Shown here piece after piece: positions 6,292-9,347 of a stretch of 9,347 nucleotides of DNA. The notes under the pieces were generated by a model. The model was not told the origin of the DNA. It worked only from the letters and a program-made list of their open reading frames with translations, and did not search any database. Both the position numbers and the translations under genes were made by a program. This stretch comes from Solirubrobacterales bacterium (GTDB taxonomy: Bacteria; Actinomycetota; Thermoleophilia; Solirubrobacterales; Solirubrobacteraceae). Where the stretch lies: NCBI GenBank assembly GCA_025963955.1, contig JAOPZU010000127.1:1-9347 (forward strand). Direction: 5' to 3'. Within the stretch, counting starts at the first letter, position 1, and each line of letters opens with the position of its first letter.

Positions 6292-6333
6292 CTCATAATC
6301 GTGAGGTCGGGGGTTCGAGTCCCCCCCCAGCTA
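6292..6333 (+). other. 3' half of a tRNA(CAT) gene, attachment site core
   Basis: CTCATAA at 6292-6298 is a 7-base anticodon loop with CAT anticodon (Met or lysidine-type Ile). It is followed by the 3' anticodon strand TCGTG, variable loop AGGTC, T-stem GGGGG/CCCCC around TTCGAGT, acceptor strand CCCAGCT and discriminator A. The preceding bases give no D-arm, no matching 5' anticodon strand and no AGCTGGG acceptor strand, so the gene is cut in its anticodon loop. This is a usual crossover place for tyrosine recombinases. A hairpin GTGGG/CCCAC at 6269-6283 sits directly on the element side. An intact copy is expected at the far end of the element. Confidence 0.85.
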
Positions 6334-6524
6334 CTCGGCGCGAGCCCCGGTCACCTCGCGGCTCGCGTTAGGTTCCGGGTGTACCGTGACCTGACCGCCG
6401 ACTGTTCGAACGGACATGGGGCGGTTGCTCAGCCCTTCGGGGGTCCGGCGCGCCGCTCGGCGGGCCGGGGACCGGAAAGCCCGGTTCCTGCGTCCTCGAG
6501 GTGCGACGTGTCGGTGAAGAGACG
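6334..6524 (+). other. Structured chromosomal non-coding stretch after the attachment site
   Basis: No gene is supported here. An 8-bp stem including one G-T pair (GGGACCGG with CCGGTTCC, loop AAAGC) lies at 6468-6488, preceded by a GC-rich inverted repeat at about 6447-6466 and a small CCC-TTC-GGG hairpin near 6433-6441. There is no T-run. TACCGT at 6382-6387 could be a weak -10 box, but no good -35 is present. In the uninterrupted chromosome this would be the sequence downstream of the tRNA gene. Confidence 0.35.
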
Positions 6525-6656
6525 ATGGTGATCCCGGCGCGCTTCAGGCTCTCCGCGGTGGAGCTCGCGTTGATCGTGGCGCGGGCCGCGCTCCTCGGCA
6601 TCGACGAATCGCGGGTCCACGCCGCCCTCGGCGTCAGGTCGCAGGCAGAGCCTTGA
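6525..6656 (+). CDS. Probable small protein, 43 residues
   Basis: A short frame from ATG 6525 to TGA 6654-6656. About 40 of 44 codons end in G or C, a much stronger bias than chance frames nearby, which argues for real coding. The product (MVIPARFRLSAVELALIVAR at the start) is mostly helical with a hydrophobic middle, ending GVRSQAEP; no family is recognised. Start evidence is weak: GAAGAG lies only 3 bases before the ATG and 6 before the next codon, GTG. An in-frame GTG at 6501 would add 8 residues of poorer codon bias. It could be a small regulator or the remnant of a larger gene. Confidence 0.4.
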   Translation: MVIPARFRLSAVELALIVARAALLGIDESRVHAALGVRSQAEP

Positions 6657-6716
6657 GGGACGGCAGCGGCGGCGCGACGGACGAACGACGTCGCGCACGA
6701 CCGCGTCGTACGCCCT

Positions 6717-6761
6717 CGTCACGCGGCGGGCGTCACGCGGGTGACACCCGGGGCCTATATT
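6717..6761 (+). promoter_or_regulatory. Operator-like repeats and -10-like box before the Crp-type gene
   Basis: CGTCACGCGG is repeated at 6717-6726 and 6731-6740, 14 bp apart. The second copy runs into the palindrome CGGGTGACACCCG (6738-6750), and GTCAC-GCGG-GTGAC is a further inverted repeat at 6732-6745. TATATT follows at 6756-6761 and resembles a -10 box. Repeats placed this way suit binding of a dimeric regulator such as the adjacent Crp-like protein. TATATT overlaps the TTG start chosen for that gene, so it cannot serve that start as a promoter. Confidence 0.4.
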
Positions 6762-7749
6762 GGAAGACGCGATCACCAAGCTCACGCAGCTCCTCACCGT
6801 CGATCCCGCGCTCGGGATCGAGTTGGAAGACCGGTTCAGGGACGCTGCGCGGGAGCTCGAGGTCCGCAGCGTGCAGGTGCCGCCGGGCCACTGGGGCAGC
6901 GCGCGGCGTCAGCTCGAGCAGACGGACGCCGGCCTGCTCGTGGTCGACGGCTGGGTGGCCCGCGAGGTGGTCTTCGGGCGCCGCGTCACCTGCGATCTGG
7001 CGGGCCCCGGTGACGTGCTCCAGTCCCCTGTCGGGCTGGAGGACTCGCTGCTCTCGGCCAGCGTTGAGTGGTCTGCGGTGACGCCGGTGTCTCTGGCGAT
7101 CCTCGACGACGCCCGGCTCGAGCGGTGGCCGGAGGTCCAGCGACAGCTCCGGGCCCGGGTCGCCGCTCGCTCGGTGCGCCTGGCGCTGGAACGCGCGATC
7201 GTCGCGCTGCCCGCCATCGACGCGCGGATCCTCTCGTTCTTCTCGCACATGGCGGCGTACTGGGGCACCGTGGGCACCGAGGGGATCGTCATCCGCCCGC
7301 CGCTGAGTCACGCGCGCCTCGCGCAGCTCGTCGGATCGCGGCGCCCGACGATCACCAGCGCGCTCGGACGTCTGCAGGCCGCCGACACGCTCTCGCGACG
7401 GGCCGACGGCAGCTGGGTCCTCCGCCCGGGCCAGGCGCCCGCGCCGCCCGCGGTGCGGGACAGGTCCGGCCTGGCGGAGGTCCGACCGCCCGTGATCGCG
7501 CTCCCCCCGGCCGGCGCGGCCTCGGCGTCGCGCTTCGAGGCGCTTGCCGAGCGCCTGAGCACGCTGGAGACCCGCCGGCGGGGTCATCTGGACCAGGAAG
7601 CCGACCGTCGTCAGCAGCTCGAGCACCTCACGGTCCGCGTCACCTCGATGCGGCAGGGTGCGCTCGACATGCAGCGGGCGGCGCAGACGATGCGGGAGGA
7701 CACCGCGCGTACCGCCTCGACGCGGCCGCCGCGCGCGGACCGGCAATGA
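6760..7749 (+). CDS. Crp/Fnr-type transcription regulator with C-terminal coiled coil
   Basis: Predicted DNA-binding regulator of 329 residues. Residues about 35-120 look like a divergent cyclic-nucleotide-binding-type beta-barrel (LLVVDGWVAREVVFG, LAGPGDVL). A long dimer helix follows near 125-165, then the Crp-type winged HTH at about 180-222, with LARLVG-like LAQLVGSRRPTITSALGRLQ as recognition region. Residues about 224-255 are a Pro/Ala linker, and 256-318 form a predicted coiled coil, an extension absent from ordinary ~230-residue Crp proteins. The TTG start is the only one reaching the N-terminal helix, since a TGA lies at 6742-6744; it has no ribosome-binding site. GTG at 6871 with GAGG 8 bases upstream is an alternative. 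Its stop overlaps the cheB start (ATGA), so it probably controls or co-signals with that pair. Confidence 0.85.
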   Translation: MEDAITKLTQLLTVDPALGIELEDRFRDAARELEVRSVQVPPGHWGSARRQLEQTDAGLLVVDGWVAREVVFGRRVTCDLAGPGDVLQSPVGLEDSLLSASVEWSAVTPVSLAILDDARLERWPEVQRQLRARVAARSVRLALERAIVALPAIDARILSFFSHMAAYWGTVGTEGIVIRPPLSHARLAQLVGSRRPTITSALGRLQAADTLSRRADGSWVLRPGQAPAPPAVRDRSGLAEVRPPVIALPPAGAASASRFEALAERLSTLETRRRGHLDQEADRRQQLEHLTVRVTSMRQGALDMQRAAQTMREDTARTASTRPPRADRQ

Positions 7750-8762
7750 CCGTCGCTCTCCGCGGCCGGCCGTCGCCACCGACAGCGGTCTTCGTCGGCG
7801 CCTCGGCCGGGGGCGTCGAGGCGCTCTCCGATCTCTTGTCGCACCTGACGGGCGAGCTCCGGGCGCCGGTGCTGATCGTCCTTCACCTGGCTCCGCGCGG
7901 GAAGGACCTGCTCGCGTCCATCCTGGATCGCGCCGGGCCGCTCGCGGTGAGGACCGCGGAGCACGGTCAGACGTTGCAGGCCGGCGTCGCCTACGTCGGC
8001 GCGCGCCGGAGGCACATGGTCGTCGACGACGGCAGGATCGCGCTGACCGACGGGCCGCCGGAGCACGGCGCGCGGCCCGCGATCGACCCCCTCTTCCGCA
8101 GCGGGGCGCGCAGCTACGGGCCCGGAGCGATCGGCGTGGTGCTGTCGGGCATGCTGAGCGACGGCACCTCCGGCCTCGGCGCGATCCGCGCGGCCGGTGG
8201 CCACACCCTGGCGCAGGACCCCACGCAGGCCGCGTACCCGCCGATGCCGGCGAACGCGATCAATGAGGTCGACGTCGAATGGGTCCTCTCCGGCGCGCCG
8301 CTCGCGGCCAAGATCGAAGAGCTCGCGAGCGGACCCGCGCGGCGCGGGCGCGATGACCACCGGCCGCCGCGGCGGCGGTCGGAGGCGAAGGACCGGGACC
8401 GAATGCCGACGACGCTGACGTGCCCGCGCTGCGGATCCCCGCTGTGGGAGCGGTCCGGCGGTGAGCGAGCGACCTACGAGTGCGACGCGGGCCACGGCTT
8501 TTCCGCCCCCGCGCTCGCGCACCTCCGCGGCGAGGGCGTGGACGACGCGATCTGGCAGCCGGTCCGGCGCCTGCACCAGCGCGGGACGCTGCAGAAGCGC
8601 CTGTCCGAGCACGCCCGCGCACAGGGCCGCGACAACTCCGCGCGGTACTTCGCGGAGCAGGCACGCGTGACGCTCGGCGAGGCGCAGGTCCTGCGCGACG
8701 CCGTCCGCGCGACCGCGACGGAGCCCCACCGAGACCCACACGACATTAAGGACTCCCGATGA
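7746..8762 (+). CDS. cheB: CheB-type protein-glutamate methylesterase without receiver domain
   Basis: Protein of 338 residues that would remove methyl groups from glutamates of chemoreceptor-like signalling proteins. The methylesterase domain spans about 12-195 and keeps the catalytic triad: S20 in GASAGG, H47 in VLHLAP and D139 in SGMLSDGT. There is no N-terminal response-regulator domain, so it is not controlled by phosphorylation in the usual CheB way. After an Arg-rich linker (about 198-220) comes a small zinc-ribbon-like module with C226, C229, C246 and H250, then a helical tail to about 322. Stand-alone CheB proteins with this tail occur beside CheR and hybrid kinases. The ATG overlaps the regulator stop, and a longer frame extending upstream to 7068 is only the regulator gene read in another frame. 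Confidence 0.88.
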   Translation: MTVALRGRPSPPTAVFVGASAGGVEALSDLLSHLTGELRAPVLIVLHLAPRGKDLLASILDRAGPLAVRTAEHGQTLQAGVAYVGARRRHMVVDDGRIALTDGPPEHGARPAIDPLFRSGARSYGPGAIGVVLSGMLSDGTSGLGAIRAAGGHTLAQDPTQAAYPPMPANAINEVDVEWVLSGAPLAAKIEELASGPARRGRDDHRPPRRRSEAKDRDRMPTTLTCPRCGSPLWERSGGERATYECDAGHGFSAPALAHLRGEGVDDAIWQPVRRLHQRGTLQKRLSEHARAQGRDNSARYFAEQARVTLGEAQVLRDAVRATATEPHRDPHDIKDSR

Positions 8763-9347
8763 GCACGACCGACACCTTCGAGGCCGACCTCGAGCGCCTG
8801 ATCGCGTACGTCAAGCGCGATCGCGGCTTCGACTTCGGCGGCTACAAGCGCGCGACGCTCGGGCGACGGGTGCAGAAGCGGATGCAGGCGGTGGAGATCG
8901 AGCGCGTCGACGACTACATCGACCAGCTCGAGGCGTCGCCCGACGAGTTCGAGGCGCTCTTCGACACGATCCTCATCAACGTCAGCTCGTTCTTCCGCGA
9001 TCCGCCCGTGTGGGAGCACGTCGCTCGCGAGGTCGTCCCGTCGATCCTCGCCGACAAGCCGGCCGGCGGCCCGATCCGCGTGTGGTCGGCGGGGTGCGCC
9101 TCCGGTGAGGAGCCGTTCACCGTCGCGATGATCCTCGCCGAGGCCCTCGGGATCGACGCCTTCCGAGAGCGCGTGAAGATCTTCGCCACCGACCTGGACG
9201 AGGACGCGCTGTCCGCGGCCCGTCAGGCGCTGTATCCCCGAGGCCGGGCCGACGCCGTCCCCGCGCCGCTGCGCGAGCGCTGGCTCGCTCCGGCCGACCA
9301 CGACCGGGTCCGCCTGCACGCCGACCTGCGCCGGGCGGTGATCTTCG
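8759..9347 (+). CDS. cheR: CheR-type protein-glutamate methyltransferase (partial, runs off the end)
   Basis: The first 196 residues of a SAM-dependent methyltransferase that would add methyl groups to glutamates, opposing CheB. The N-terminal CheR helical domain covers about 8-70 (including YKRATLGRRVQKRM). NVSSFFRDP at 74-82 matches the conserved CheR segment with FFRD. The SAM-binding loop AGCASGEEPF lies at 111-120, and FATDLDEDAL at 142-151 holds the acidic residue after the second strand. The window ends inside the methyltransferase fold, which needs roughly 70-90 more residues; extra kinase or PAS domains further downstream cannot be seen. The ATG overlaps the cheB stop (ATGA) and has AAGGA 6 bases upstream, so the pair is co-translated. 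Confidence 0.93.
   Translation, partial: MSTTDTFEADLERLIAYVKRDRGFDFGGYKRATLGRRVQKRMQAVEIERVDDYIDQLEASPDEFEALFDTILINVSSFFRDPPVWEHVAREVVPSILADKPAGGPIRVWSAGCASGEEPFTVAMILAEALGIDAFRERVKIFATDLDEDALSAARQALYPRGRADAVPAPLRERWLAPADHDRVRLHADLRRAVIF

Larger units (their letters stand above)
1..6333. mobile_element. Integrated element, right part, ending in a tRNA-fragment attachment site
   Basis: The genes up to 5724 form a mobile-element set: an SF3 replicative helicase, an excisionase-like protein, an HNH nuclease and a tyrosine recombinase whose gene ends about 570 bases from a 3' tRNA half. Beyond that fragment the genes are chromosomal in character (Crp-like regulator, CheB, CheR). Tyrosine recombinases commonly integrate in tRNA genes, rebuild the tRNA at one end and leave a partial copy at the other. 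The fragment is read here as that partial copy. The left end lies outside the window. No structural phage gene or terminase is seen. The element may be a P4-like satellite, an integrative plasmid, or one arm of a prophage whose virion genes lie to the left. Confidence 0.8.

Noticed and set aside
6431..6520. Possible c-di-GMP or other known riboswitch in the structured region
   Set aside because: The hairpins lack the conserved core bases of the GEMM class, and I could not match any other known riboswitch motif.
7068..7745. Upstream extension of the cheB frame
   Set aside because: It overlaps the Crp-like coding sequence throughout; the translated extension is Arg/Ala/Pro-rich, and the CheB fold begins right after the ATG at 7746.
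6733..7779. Long reverse-strand frame of 348 codons opposite the Crp-like gene
   Set aside because: It is Arg/Gly/Ala-rich with no domain, and is a shadow of a well-supported forward gene in high-GC DNA.
7611..8741. Long reverse-strand frame of 376 codons opposite cheB
   Set aside because: The forward strand encodes a complete CheB with catalytic residues; the reverse frame is low complexity and shows no family.

Overview
The window is high-GC DNA (G or C at most third codon positions) from what looks like an actinobacterium, possibly of the Solirubrobacterales/Thermoleophilia type. That placement rests only on base composition and the look of the Crp-like and CheB proteins. The window spans a junction between an integrated mobile element (positions 1 to about 6333) and ordinary chromosome (about 6334 to 9347).

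Mobile element. A gene tail (1-86) runs by an ATGA overlap into a D5/P4-family superfamily 3 helicase (83-1642). The helicase is followed, with stop/start overlaps, by an excisionase-like HTH protein (1642-1917), an unknown 108-residue protein (1914-2240) and an HNH nuclease (2237-2665). A 198-base non-coding stretch holding several strong hairpins comes next, then a coupled pair of unknown proteins (2864-3196 and 3196-3795). A second non-coding stretch (3796-4054) carries a good candidate promoter and a hairpin-rich leader in front of a two-gene unit: an unknown protein (4055-4480) and a tyrosine recombinase (4480-5724). A single-pass membrane protein lies on the opposite strand (5665-6132), tail to tail with the integrase. 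The right boundary is the 3' half of a tRNA gene with CAT anticodon (6292-6333). It has no 5' half, so it is read as the duplicated attachment core left by integration into the anticodon loop. No capsid, portal, terminase or tail gene is visible. The visible part therefore resembles a replicating satellite, an integrative plasmid, or one arm of a larger prophage.

Most notable structure. The 3' end of the helicase gene contains four 10-bp repeats, two direct and two inverted, around a nested inverted repeat (1505-1589). This is the layout of an iteron-type replication origin or initiator-binding site embedded in coding sequence.

Host side. After about 190 bases of structured non-coding DNA and a probable small gene (6525-6656), a three-gene set linked by ATGA overlaps begins: a Crp/Fnr-type regulator with an unusual C-terminal coiled coil (6760-7749), a CheB-type methylesterase without a receiver domain but with a Cys/His tail (7746-8762), and a CheR methyltransferase cut by the window end (8759-9347). 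Two direct repeats and a palindrome sit immediately before the regulator gene and may be its operator. CheB/CheR pairs of this sort set a methylation-based signalling state. The regulator would link that to transcription, but this is inferred from gene order only.
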